Of a DNA stretch of 37,975 nucleotides, positions 17,758 through 25,195 are shown one piece after another. Under the pieces are notes generated by a model. It searched no databases. It was not told where the DNA came from and saw only the letters and a list, made by a program, of their open reading frames with translations. The position numbers and the translations under genes are program-made. Every line of letters starts with the position of its first letter. The first letter of the stretch is position 1. The DNA is from DATKMS01 sp041497995 (GTDB taxonomy: Bacteria; Desulfobacterota; Binatia; HRBIN30): the NCBI GenBank assembly GCA_041497995.1, contig JBGQHM010000014.1, positions 1-37,975 of the forward strand. Direction: 5' to 3'.

Positions 17758-19317
17758 GTGAACTTGGCCTGCAGACGGACGGGGCTCGTGGTTGTCGCGC
17801 TGCTGGGTGCCACGCTGTGGTTGAGCCCGGCCTGGGCCAATGTGCGGTCGCAGGCGTTTTACGCGCGGGGGTTGATTCCCTTCGACCGAGGACAATGGGA
17901 CCCAGCCTATCAACTCTTCGATCAAGCCGTCGCGGCGGACCCCACTGATGCCGCGGCACTGTACTATCGCGGCCTGACGCAGGCGCGCCGCGGCCAACGT
18001 CCGGCGGCGATCAGTGACATCGCGCGGGCACTGCAACTCGATCCAGCGTTGGCGCACGCTCCATTGGATCTAGGGATCGTCTACTTTGATGACGGGCAGT
18101 ATGCTGCGGCGAAGACGTGGCTGGAGCGCGCCTATCAGCGCGGCGTGGAGCGTTTCACTGCCGCCTTCTTCCTCGGGCTCACGTGCTACCGGATGGGTGA
18201 CGACGCGGCAGCGCAAAAATACCTCAACGAGGCGAAGGCCGATCCCGATCTGCGACCCAACGCGGAGTACTACGCCGGGTTGGCGCTGCTGCGGCAGGGC
18301 AAGACCGACGCGGCGCGCGTCGAGCTTCAGCAGGTGATGCGGGAGCAGCCCCAGTCGGATATCGGCAAAGCCGCACAGCGCGCTGTGACCGGTAAGGATC
18401 TCGTACCGGCCGGCGGAGGTGCGGCGACGGCAAAGCCGTGGTCCCTCTACGGCGAGGTTGGTTTCCAGTACGACAGTAACGCGGTCTTGGCGCCTTCCGA
18501 TGCCGGCGTCAAAATCGCTGAAGGCATTACGCGACAATCCGACGGACGAGCGGTGATCGGGCTGGGCGGCGACTACCAACTGCTCGACACAGACATTGGA
18601 TCGCTGCGGGTCGAGTACGATTTCTATCAGAGTATCCATTTCCACCTGACCGAATTTGATCTGCAAGGGCACCGCGTGCGTCTCGACGCCACGTCGGCAC
18701 GTGGCTCGCTGACGTACGGGATAGCGGGGATCTACGATTTCTACGCTCTGGACTACCAGTCCTTCTTCCAAGAGGGGTTGGGTACGCCATGGGTCGCAGT
18801 GAACGAGGGCGACAACGCAGCGACGCAACTCTACTACACGTTGCGGGGCCGTGCCTTCTTCCGCGAGCCATACTCCCCGGCGCGCAATGGCATCAACAAT
18901 GCGGTCGGCATCCGCCAGTATCTTGACCTCGGCAGGCTCGGTCCAGCGGATTGGCTGCTCGGCTTCGGGTACCAGTTCGATGCCGAAGACACCACACAGA
19001 ATAGCTTGGGCGCGAACGACTTCCAGAACAAAGGAAATCAGGCGGACGTTGGCCTGTCCTTCCCCCTCTACACCTGGGCGCAGGCGCAGGTGGCGTACCA
19101 GTTCCGCTTGGAGGACTATCAGTTTCCGAACAGCCGCGCCGACTTTGTGTTTCGGCGGCACGACAACGAGCACCAAGTCGTGGTCGCCGTGCAGCGCAGC
19201 CTGATAGCGAACCTCTCGGCCGAGCTCGACTACATCGGGGTCATCAACAACTCGAACATCTCCGATTTCCAGTATGACCGCGACATCGTCGCAGCAAGCG
19301 TGCGCGTGACGTTCTGA
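17758..19317 (+). CDS. TPR plus outer-membrane beta-barrel protein, SLAM-like
   Basis: This 519-residue protein starts at GTG 17758 behind an AGAAGG site and has a signal peptide ending near SPAWA. Residues about 30-215 are tetratricopeptide repeats (AYQLFDQAVAADPTDAAALY, AISDIARALQLDP, AAKTWLERAYQRG). The rest is an amphipathic beta-barrel beginning WSLYGEVGFQYDSN and ending in a terminal phenylalanine (VRVTF), the usual outer-membrane insertion signal. This two-part layout and length match surface lipoprotein assembly modulators (SLAM, DUF560), which help lipoproteins cross the outer membrane. A large lipobox protein encoded 31 bp upstream is a natural client. The family match is by architecture, so a general TPR-porin remains possible. 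It is followed 8 bp later by a FecR-domain gene. Confidence 0.78.
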   Translation: MNLACRRTGLVVVALLGATLWLSPAWANVRSQAFYARGLIPFDRGQWDPAYQLFDQAVAADPTDAAALYYRGLTQARRGQRPAAISDIARALQLDPALAHAPLDLGIVYFDDGQYAAAKTWLERAYQRGVERFTAAFFLGLTCYRMGDDAAAQKYLNEAKADPDLRPNAEYYAGLALLRQGKTDAARVELQQVMREQPQSDIGKAAQRAVTGKDLVPAGGGAATAKPWSLYGEVGFQYDSNAVLAPSDAGVKIAEGITRQSDGRAVIGLGGDYQLLDTDIGSLRVEYDFYQSIHFHLTEFDLQGHRVRLDATSARGSLTYGIAGIYDFYALDYQSFFQEGLGTPWVAVNEGDNAATQLYYTLRGRAFFREPYSPARNGINNAVGIRQYLDLGRLGPADWLLGFGYQFDAEDTTQNSLGANDFQNKGNQADVGLSFPLYTWAQAQVAYQFRLEDYQFPNSRADFVFRRHDNEHQVVVAVQRSLIANLSAELDYIGVINNSNISDFQYDRDIVAASVRVTF

Positions 19318-19325
19318 GGCAGGCC

Positions 19326-20216
19326 ATGAACCGATCCAACAAGTTCACAGCGGTGTTGTTGATCCTCGCGGCGCTCCTGTGCGCCGCACGCACGTGGGCG
19401 CAAACGGAAATCGGCACGGTTGCGGCCGTCGTCGGAACGCTGCAGGTGCAGCGCGCGTCCGCCTGGCAGAACGGCAGCGTGGGCGCGCCGATCTTCATCG
19501 GTGACCGATTGCGCACGGGCGCGAGCGATTCGGCGAAGATCGTCTTCCGTGATGACTCGGTGCTTGATGTCGCCCCGAACACCGAGTTGACCCTAGACAA
19601 GCAGGCGTTTGACCCCGGCGCACGCCGCTTTGAGGCGCTGCTACGCCTGGTGAAGGGGAAGGTGCGCGCCTGGGTCAGTGACTATTATCGCCAGCCCCGT
19701 GCCCGCTATGAGATCGAGACCCCAACCGCCATTGCCGGTGTCCGCGGCACAGAGTTCATAATCGTGTACGATCCGAACGCTGAGGTCACCGAGGTCATCG
19801 GCCTTTCTGAGACCGTTGCCGTCGCCGGCAAGCTGGGTGCGCCGGGTGGCAGCGTGCAGGTCGGCCCGCGCTTCTCGTCGCGCGTGGAGAAGGGACGCTT
19901 TCCGACGGTGCCGCAACAACTGGATGATGCCCAGCTGCGTCAGTACCTGTCCGGGCTTGAAATCATCGGGACCGGTCGGGGTGACGGGTTGAACGTCCGG
20001 CATGTGGCGGCGAGCGGCCGCCTTCTGACGCCGCAGGACCTGCCAACCGCTGCGGCGCGGCACACCGGGCCCGGCGGCGTGCGCCCGAGCGCGCCGCGTC
20101 GTTTCCTCGCTGATCACCTTTCACCCGACGTCGCGACCAACACGCAGCCCCTTCTGGACTTCCGTAACACGCCTCCCGGCCAGGTCCCCGTGGGCGGTGT
20201 GCACGTCGGTTTCTGA
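19326..20216 (+). CDS. FecR-domain periplasmic or surface protein
   Basis: This 296-residue protein begins with a signal peptide (MNRSNKF, hydrophobic core, cleavage after TWAQ). Residues about 28-150 form a FecR domain: GTVAAVVGTLQVQR, GDRLRTGASDSAKIVF, DDSVLDVAPNTEL, LVKGKVRAWV, then IETPTAIAGVRGTEF. In this protein the domain is not joined to a transmembrane anti-sigma segment, so it is unlike the classical FecR iron regulator. Exported FecR-domain proteins of this type are thought to be structural or binding modules in the envelope. The C-terminal third is Pro/Arg/Gly-rich with no known domain. It follows the TPR/barrel gene by 8 bp and is probably co-translated with it. Confidence 0.88.
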   Translation: MNRSNKFTAVLLILAALLCAARTWAQTEIGTVAAVVGTLQVQRASAWQNGSVGAPIFIGDRLRTGASDSAKIVFRDDSVLDVAPNTELTLDKQAFDPGARRFEALLRLVKGKVRAWVSDYYRQPRARYEIETPTAIAGVRGTEFIIVYDPNAEVTEVIGLSETVAVAGKLGAPGGSVQVGPRFSSRVEKGRFPTVPQQLDDAQLRQYLSGLEIIGTGRGDGLNVRHVAASGRLLTPQDLPTAAARHTGPGGVRPSAPRRFLADHLSPDVATNTQPLLDFRNTPPGQVPVGGVHVGF

Positions 20217-20244
20217 CTAGCGACGACGCGGTTTTGCCGTTGGG

Positions 20245-20277
20245 CGCCGCAGGCAGCCCTTGCGGCGAAAGACTTTT
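20245..20277 (+). terminator. Possible terminator after the surface-protein operon
   Basis: CGCCGCA (20245-20251) pairs with TGCGGCG (20261-20267) across a 9-nt loop, followed by AAAGACTTTTTG. The T run starts six bases after the stem, so it is weaker than a canonical terminator. Confidence 0.45.
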
Positions 20278-20342
20278 TGTGCAATGAAACAACGGCGAGC
20301 GTGCTGAGGAACTGTTACGTGACGAGTTAAGGAGGTGACGTG

Positions 20343-20603
20343 ATGCGGTTTGGCAAGAAGACTCAGGTTGCTGCAAGCATTGCGGGTATGGCAGTGTTCG
20401 CGGCAGTCACTGCGGGGTGCGAAAAGAAGCCGACACCTGCTCAGGAGCAGATGGCATCGCGTATTGATGCGGCCGCGAGCAAGGCGGAGATGGCTGCCAG
20501 CAAGGCTGAACAAGCGGCAAAGAACGCCGCGGACGCGGCGGCAAAGGCACAGGCAGCGGCCGACAAGGCCGAGGCGATGTTCCACAAGGGCATGCGGAAG
20601 TAA
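20343..20603 (+). CDS. Lpp-like alanine-zipper lipoprotein, copy 1
   Basis: This 86-residue protein has a lipoprotein signal (GMAVFAAVTAGC, with Cys as the lipidated residue). A short charged spacer is followed by a continuous Ala-rich helix built on the pattern AAxKAExAAxKA. It ends MRK. The layout matches murein lipoprotein Lpp and OprI: lipidated Cys, trimeric alanine-zipper helix, and a C-terminal Lys preceded by Arg that can be joined to peptidoglycan by L,D-transpeptidases. The ATG at 20343 has a perfect TAAGGAGGTGA site with a 7-nt spacer. The GTG at 20340 is less likely. A paralogue lies 140 bp downstream. The gene is probably highly expressed. Confidence 0.88.
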   Translation: MRFGKKTQVAASIAGMAVFAAVTAGCEKKPTPAQEQMASRIDAAASKAEMAASKAEQAAKNAADAAAKAQAAADKAEAMFHKGMRK

Positions 20604-20697
20604 CCAACGAATGCGAGGACTGAGCAAGCAGCGGCGGTAGGTCGTCGCGGCAGGCTCATTGAAGATAGGACACACAGGGCCGTTTCAAGCAAGTTGC

Positions 20698-20717
20698 CCG
20701 CCTTCGCTGGAAGGCGG
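20698..20717 (+). promoter_or_regulatory. Hairpin in the leader of the second lipoprotein gene
   Basis: CCGCCTTC pairs perfectly with GAAGGCGG around a GCTG loop, 13 bp before the AAGGAGG site. There is no T run, so it is more likely an mRNA-stabilising or processing element than a terminator. Confidence 0.4.
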
Positions 20718-20743
20718 AGCTGGGCGAGCAAGGAGGTGACATG

Positions 20744-20998
20744 ATGCGATTCGGAACGATGACACGGGTTATGGGCGGAATTGCTGGGATGGTGCTGCTG
20801 GCTGGTGTGACGGCCGGGTGTGGACCGACTCAGGCGGAAAAGGATCTGGCCGCAAAGATGGACTCCGCGGCGAGCAGGACGGAGGCGGCAGCCAACAAGG
20901 CAGAGGCAGCGGCCCGCGCGGCTGGTGACGCTGCTGCGAAGGCTCAAGCGGCTGCCGACAAGGCAGAAGCAATCTTCCAGAAGCACATGAGAAAGTAG
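20744..20998 (+). CDS. Lpp-like alanine-zipper lipoprotein, copy 2
   Basis: This 84-residue protein is a paralogue of the preceding lipoprotein. It opens with the same MRFG start, has the VTAGC lipobox, an Ala/Lys/Glu heptad-like helix (AAANKAEAAARAAGDAAAKA) and the same ending, MRK. ATG 20744 is chosen by alignment with copy 1: each then has AAGGAGGTGA with a 7-nt spacer, and ATG 20741 would have only 4. The protein should sit in the outer membrane and reach the peptidoglycan, where its terminal Lys could be cross-linked. The N-terminal mature segments differ (EKKPTPAQEQ against GPTQAEKD), so the copies are not recent identical duplicates. A strong terminator follows. Confidence 0.88.
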   Translation: MRFGTMTRVMGGIAGMVLLAGVTAGCGPTQAEKDLAAKMDSAASRTEAAANKAEAAARAAGDAAAKAQAAADKAEAIFQKHMRK

Positions 20999-21020
20999 CT
21001 CGTCCGACCGGACGGGAAAG

Positions 21021-21050
21021 AAAGGCGACCTCTGTAGGTCGCCTTTTTTG
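21021..21050 (+). terminator. Rho-independent terminator, probably bidirectional
   Basis: AGGCGACCT (21023-21031), loop CTGT and AGGTCGCCT (21036-21044) form a perfect 9-bp stem followed by a T run (TTTTTG). A-rich sequence on the other side gives a weaker T tract on the minus strand. It sits between the lipoprotein gene and a convergent dehydrogenase gene and could serve both. Confidence 0.92.
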
Positions 21051-21091
21051 TTTCTGGGTTGTGTGCGCGCTCTGCAGCCCAGGCGTATGCG

Positions 21092-22117
21092 TCAGCTGAA
21101 TGTGATCAACGTCTTGATGGCCGTTTTGTCCTCGGCGGCGACGCGGTAGGCCTCCTTGGCGGCGGCGAGTGGGAAGCGGTGCGTGACCACTTGCTGAGCC
21201 GAGACGATGCCGGCTTCGATGTAGCGTAAAGCGGCACGCGTCTCCGTCGGTCCGCACGAATAGCTGGGGATCAGGCGAATCTCTCGAAAGTAGAGGTCAT
21301 TCGTCGACAGCTCCAATCGCGCTTCGGGCGGCGTGCCCATGAACTGCACGACCGTTCCACCGCGGGCCACGCACTGCAGTCCGATCTCTAGTGCTTCGAC
21401 AGTGGCCGGGCCGACAATGACGACCTCGGCACCTTCGCCTGCGGTGGCGGTCGCCACTTGCGCGGCCAGATCTGCGGTTGATGCGTCGATCACCACATCG
21501 GCCCCCAGCGCGCGCGCCCGTGCACAGCGCGTCGCGACCAGATCGGCGGCGAGGACCTGCCGCGCGCCCAGATGCCGTGCCAGCACGACGTGGAGCTGAC
21601 CCATCACGCCCAGCCCGATGATGAGGATGGAAGCGTCTGCTACCTGCCCGGCGCGCCTCAACGATTTCACCACGCACGCCGTGGGTTCGACCAGCGCCCC
21701 GTCTTCGTCACTCACCGTCTCTGGTAGGGCCAGCGTATCCCCCGCTAGGTTGGTCTCCGGAACGACGAAGTACTCCGCCATCCCGCCGGGAATGATCTTG
21801 GTCGCACGCCACGTCGGGCACTGCACGAACTCGCCACGCCGGCAGGCGCGACAGGTTAGGCACGGCGCGTGATGATGGACGAAGACGCGGGTTCCAGGCA
21901 CGAGATGGGTGACCCCGGCGCCGACCTCGACGATCTCGCCGACCGGCTCGTGGCCGAATACCAGCGGCGCCTTCTTGCGGATGTACCAGGGAACGACGTC
22001 TCCCGAGCAGATGCCGCAAGCACGCGTGCGCACCAGCGCTTGGCCGGGGCCCGGGCGCGGCACCGGCTCCTCCTCGATGCGCACGTCGAGGTAGTCGTAG
22101 AGGCGCGCGACCTTCAT
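21092..22117 (-). CDS. Zinc-dependent alcohol dehydrogenase (medium-chain), probably NAD-linked
   Basis: This 341-residue medium-chain dehydrogenase keeps the catalytic zinc site (Cys in ACGICSGD, His-Glu in FGHEPVG) and the structural zinc cluster (CLTCRACRRGEFVQC). The Rossmann loop reads IIGLGVMGQLH, and the second strand ends in an acidic residue (VLAADL), which favours NAD+ over NADP+. It resembles sorbitol/threonine-dehydrogenase-type enzymes that oxidise secondary alcohols or polyols; the substrate is not evident. It lies 15 bp downstream of a second 341-residue dehydrogenase, so the pair is almost certainly co-transcribed. Its 3' end faces the terminator at 21021-21050. Confidence 0.9.
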   Translation of the reverse strand: MKVARLYDYLDVRIEEEPVPRPGPGQALVRTRACGICSGDVVPWYIRKKAPLVFGHEPVGEIVEVGAGVTHLVPGTRVFVHHHAPCLTCRACRRGEFVQCPTWRATKIIPGGMAEYFVVPETNLAGDTLALPETVSDEDGALVEPTACVVKSLRRAGQVADASILIIGLGVMGQLHVVLARHLGARQVLAADLVATRCARARALGADVVIDASTADLAAQVATATAGEGAEVVIVGPATVEALEIGLQCVARGGTVVQFMGTPPEARLELSTNDLYFREIRLIPSYSCGPTETRAALRYIEAGIVSAQQVVTHRFPLAAAKEAYRVAAEDKTAIKTLITFS

Positions 22118-22132
22118 CGCCGCAGGCGCGCC

Positions 22133-23158
22133 TCAGGGAACGACGGCGAACTTGATGCCGTCACCGCGCTGGTGCTCGGTGAGCGCCTGTGGCAGCTCTG
22201 TGAGGGGATAACTGCCGCTGATCAGTGCCGTGCCGTCGAAGCTGTCGCTCGTGAGCAACTCGTAGGCGCGTCGCACCGCGCGCGGCGTGAAGTGAAACGG
22301 GCTGACGATGCGTAGCTGATCGTAGTGGAAGCGTTGCGTGTCGATGCGCACGGTAGTGCCCGGCGGACATCCGCCGAAGAGCACTACGTGGCCGCCGCGC
22401 CGTGCCAACCCGGGCGCTGCTTCCCAGACGTCCACCTGCCCGGTGCACTCGATCACCACGTCCGCCCCGCGCCCCTGCGTATACGCCAGGACCTGGTCGC
22501 GCGCGTCGCGCACTCCGCCGGTAAACACCGCTTCGGCGCCCAAGCGCCCGGCGTGCTGCGCGCGGTTCGGGCGCCGACCGATGACGGCGATGTGTTGCAG
22601 CCCCATCGCACGGAGCGCGAGCAGGTGCAGCAGGCTGATGGCGCCGGCACCGACGAGGGCGACATGGTCGTCGGGGTGCAGCACGACGGCCTCGAGGCCG
22701 TGGAGCACGCAGGACAGCGGTTCCAGGAGTGCCGCCACCGCGAACGGCAGGTCGTGTGGTTTCGGATAGAGGTTGACCTTGACGAGCCGTGCCGGCAGCT
22801 TGATGTACTCGGCGTAGGCACCGAGGACCATCGTCTCCATTACCGTGTCGCAGAGGTTCTCTTGCTGCCGCTGGCAGTAGTAGCAGTGCCCGCACGGTGC
22901 CGTGGGCACCGCCATGACGGCGTCGCCCTCGCGAAAGCCATTGACCTTCAGCCCCACCTCAGCGAGCTCACCAGCGAACTCATGGCCGAATGGCGTTGGC
23001 ATCGGGAACTTCGGATGGCCACGCAGGAATGCTTTGATATCGGTGCCGCACGTCAGAGCGGTGTGCACCCGCACGACGACATCCTCCGGGCCCGCGCTCG
23101 GCCGAGGCAGTTCGCGCAACTCGATCTCGCCGGGTTGCACGAGCACGTGGGCCAGCAT
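22133..23158 (-). CDS. Zinc-dependent alcohol dehydrogenase (medium-chain), possibly NADP-linked
   Basis: This is the second medium-chain dehydrogenase, also 341 residues. The catalytic zinc ligands are in LTCGTDIKAF and FGHEFAG, and the structural cluster in CGHCYYCQRQQENLC. The cofactor loop is LVGAGAISLLH, and the following strand ends in basic residues (VIGRRPNR), which suggests NADP+. I start it at ATG 23156-23158 (MLAHVLVQPG). The open frame reaches much further upstream, but that part is antisense to holA and is not coding. It is the first gene of a two-gene operon with the dehydrogenase at 21092 and is divergent from holA. The substrate is unknown. Confidence 0.9.
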   Translation of the reverse strand: MLAHVLVQPGEIELRELPRPSAGPEDVVVRVHTALTCGTDIKAFLRGHPKFPMPTPFGHEFAGELAEVGLKVNGFREGDAVMAVPTAPCGHCYYCQRQQENLCDTVMETMVLGAYAEYIKLPARLVKVNLYPKPHDLPFAVAALLEPLSCVLHGLEAVVLHPDDHVALVGAGAISLLHLLALRAMGLQHIAVIGRRPNRAQHAGRLGAEAVFTGGVRDARDQVLAYTQGRGADVVIECTGQVDVWEAAPGLARRGGHVVLFGGCPPGTTVRIDTQRFHYDQLRIVSPFHFTPRAVRRAYELLTSDSFDGTALISGSYPLTELPQALTEHQRGDGIKFAVVP

Positions 23159-23267
23159 TGACGCGCCTTGTCTCGAGCGCGCGGGCGCAACAGAGGCAAG
23201 CTGAGGCATGCGGTACGGGTAGCTGTGACCAGTAGGGATGTCAACAAACGCTCCGCCGATCCCTGCA

Positions 23268-23296
23268 ATGACTTCGCGCGCTGTGCGCGCTATAGA
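23268..23296 (+). promoter_or_regulatory. Possible holA promoter with near-leaderless start
   Basis: ATGACT (23268-23273), 17 bp, then TATAGA (23291-23296), four of six matches at each box. Transcription would start near 23303, three bases before ATG 23306. No ribosome site is seen upstream of any candidate holA start. Confidence 0.35.
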
Positions 23297-23305
23297 ATGA
23301 TGCCG

Positions 23306-24697
23306 ATGGCGGAGACCTCGTCGCCCACACAGACCGATGTCGCCGCTCTCGTGCGCGCAGCGGCAGCGGGTACACCCAAATCGGTCTATCTCCTCGCCGG
23401 CGAACCGTTCGAGACCAGTGCCGCCGCACATACGCTGATCGACACGCTCGTCCCGACTGCACGCCGCTCCTTCAACCTCGAGACGTACGACGGCCGCACT
23501 ACCCCGATCAGCACGGTGATCGACAGCTTGCGCATGCCCGGCTTCTTCGCCGGCACCAAGGTGGTGTGGGTGCGCGAGACCACGCTGTTTCTGTCGGGGG
23601 AGAAACGCCCGGAGATGACCAAGTCTCTGCTGGCGGCGTGGAGCGACGGACGCGAGCGCGAGGCGGCGGAAAAGCTGGTGACTCTGGCGGCGCTGGCGGG
23701 ATGGTCGCAAGAGCAGTTCGCAGAGGTGCGCTGGTCGACACTGGGCAAGACCCGTCAGCGCGAAGTCTTTGGTGACGACCTCGATGCCGAGCAACTGGCG
23801 CAGCTCGACGCGGTGCACGCGGCTTGCCTGGCGCGTGAGCTCGGTGTGACTGCCTACCGCGACGACAGTGGCGCGCTCTCGGAGTTCCTTGATGGTGGGA
23901 TGCCGCCACAGGTCGTGTTGGTGCTAACTGCGACGACGGTCGACGCGCGCAAGCGCCTGTTCAAGCGGCTGCGCGAGATCGGCGCGTGTGTCACGCTCGG
24001 TGCCGCCAAGGAACGCAGTGGCGCGCTGACGCGTGAGAGCATTGATGAGGTCGTTCGCCATGCCGTGAGCGAGTTCGGCAAGCGCCTCGCCCCGGCGGCG
24101 CACGAGCTGATCGTACGGCGCGCCGGAACGGAGCTGGCGCTGCTCACGGGTGAGATCGAGAAGCTGTGCCTCTACGTCGGCGCGCGCCCGACAATCTCCG
24201 AAGACGATGTCCGGCTGGTGTTCCGCGACATGGCGGAATCGTGGATCTTTGACTTCACCGGTGCGCTGTCGACCCGCCAGCTGGCGCGCGCCTTGCCGTT
24301 GCTGCGCGGCCTGCTCGCGCAAGGCGAGCCGCCATTGCGCCTGTTGGCAATGATCGCTCGTGAGGTGCGTCTGCTGTTGGTCGCACGCGAATGCGTTGCG
24401 AACACGCTGCGCGGGAAATGGCGCGCCGACATCGCATTCAACGTCTTCCAGAGTCGCATATTGCCGCAGCTCGACCCGGAGACCATCGAGGCGTTCGGCA
24501 AGTCCCACCCGTTCGTGCTGTATCGCCGCTTTCAGGATGCGGCGCGCATGGATAGTCGCAGCTTGCGTCGGGCGCTCGTCCAGCTCTCCGATCTCGACCT
24601 GCGCTTCAAATCGTCGCGCGGCGATCCGGCCCTGCTGCTAGAGGTCTTCGTGATCGACTGGTGCCGCGGGGCGCCCCGGCGTAGTGCGGCGGCGTAA
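23306..24697 (+). CDS. holA: DNA polymerase III subunit delta
   Basis: HolA is the delta subunit of the clamp loader, which opens the beta clamp. The N-terminal region reads SVYLLAGEPFETSAAAHTLI (degenerate AAA+ fold, no working Walker A, as usual for delta). Then come FNLETYDG, a small exposed segment MPGFFAGTKVVWVRE matching the clamp-binding region, and a C-terminal helical collar with ESWIFDFTGALS, AQGEPPLRLLAMIAREVRLLL and LRRALVQLSDLDLRFKSSRGDP. At about 460 residues it is longer than the usual 330-350; an insertion at about residues 100-180 (KPEMTKSLL to LDAVHAACLA) accounts for much of the excess. ATGs at 23297, 23300 and 23306 are all possible; 23306 fits the predicted promoter. It is monocistronic here. 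Confidence 0.9.
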   Translation: MAETSSPTQTDVAALVRAAAAGTPKSVYLLAGEPFETSAAAHTLIDTLVPTARRSFNLETYDGRTTPISTVIDSLRMPGFFAGTKVVWVRETTLFLSGEKRPEMTKSLLAAWSDGREREAAEKLVTLAALAGWSQEQFAEVRWSTLGKTRQREVFGDDLDAEQLAQLDAVHAACLARELGVTAYRDDSGALSEFLDGGMPPQVVLVLTATTVDARKRLFKRLREIGACVTLGAAKERSGALTRESIDEVVRHAVSEFGKRLAPAAHELIVRRAGTELALLTGEIEKLCLYVGARPTISEDDVRLVFRDMAESWIFDFTGALSTRQLARALPLLRGLLAQGEPPLRLLAMIAREVRLLLVARECVANTLRGKWRADIAFNVFQSRILPQLDPETIEAFGKSHPFVLYRRFQDAARMDSRSLRRALVQLSDLDLRFKSSRGDPALLLEVFVIDWCRGAPRRSAAA

Positions 24698-24736
24698 CCA
24701 GCGCGAGCCGGTGGCGATGCCGACTGGCGGCGCGGC

Positions 24737-25180
24737 TTAGTCTGCGCCGCGCCGCACGACAAACAACGGGCACGGGGCGTGCCGAATGATCTTCTCGGCG
24801 ACGCTGCCCATCACCAGGTGTTCGAAGCCGCTGCGGCCGTGCGTCGCGATGATGATCAAGTCGACCTTGCGCTGCGCCGCGATACCGATCAACACATCAT
24901 GTGGATCGCCGATGTCCACCAACAACTCGCATTTCGGGTAGTTCTGTAGTCGCTTTTGCCGCAGCTCTTCGAGCAGGGTCAGCGTGCGCTGCTTCGCCTG
25001 TTCGAAGGTCAACACATGTCCGTCGGGTTGGGACAGCTCGCCGCTAGGGACGTGGATGACGTGCGCCAGCAGGAGTGTGCCATCAGCGGCCTTGGCGAAA
25101 CGCAGACCGTACTCGATGGCGCGGAACGATTCCTCGGAGAAATCCGTCGGGCACAGGATAGTCTTGAACTCGCGTGGCAT
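24737..25180 (-). CDS. Universal stress protein, ATP-binding type
   Basis: This 147-residue single-domain UspA protein starts FKTILCPTDFSEES, the standard first strand and loop with the conserved aspartate. It ends with the nucleotide-binding signature THGRSGFEHLVMGSVAEKI (G-2x-G-9x-G-S type) and CPLFVVR. Members of the ATP-binding class act as cytoplasmic dimers that respond to starvation, oxidative stress or redox state. The gene follows the fused CoA-transferase by 15 bp on the same strand and is probably in its transcript. It is convergent with holA. Confidence 0.93.
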   Translation of the reverse strand: MPREFKTILCPTDFSEESFRAIEYGLRFAKAADGTLLLAHVIHVPSGELSQPDGHVLTFEQAKQRTLTLLEELRQKRLQNYPKCELLVDIGDPHDVLIGIAAQRKVDLIIIATHGRSGFEHLVMGSVAEKIIRHAPCPLFVVRRGAD

Positions 25181-25195
25181 GCTGGTCCTCCTTCG

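Noticed and set aside
23159..23818. Upstream extension of the second dehydrogenase frame to 561 codons
   Set aside because: The added part is antisense to holA and has no dehydrogenase character; the domain begins at MLAHVLVQPG (23158).
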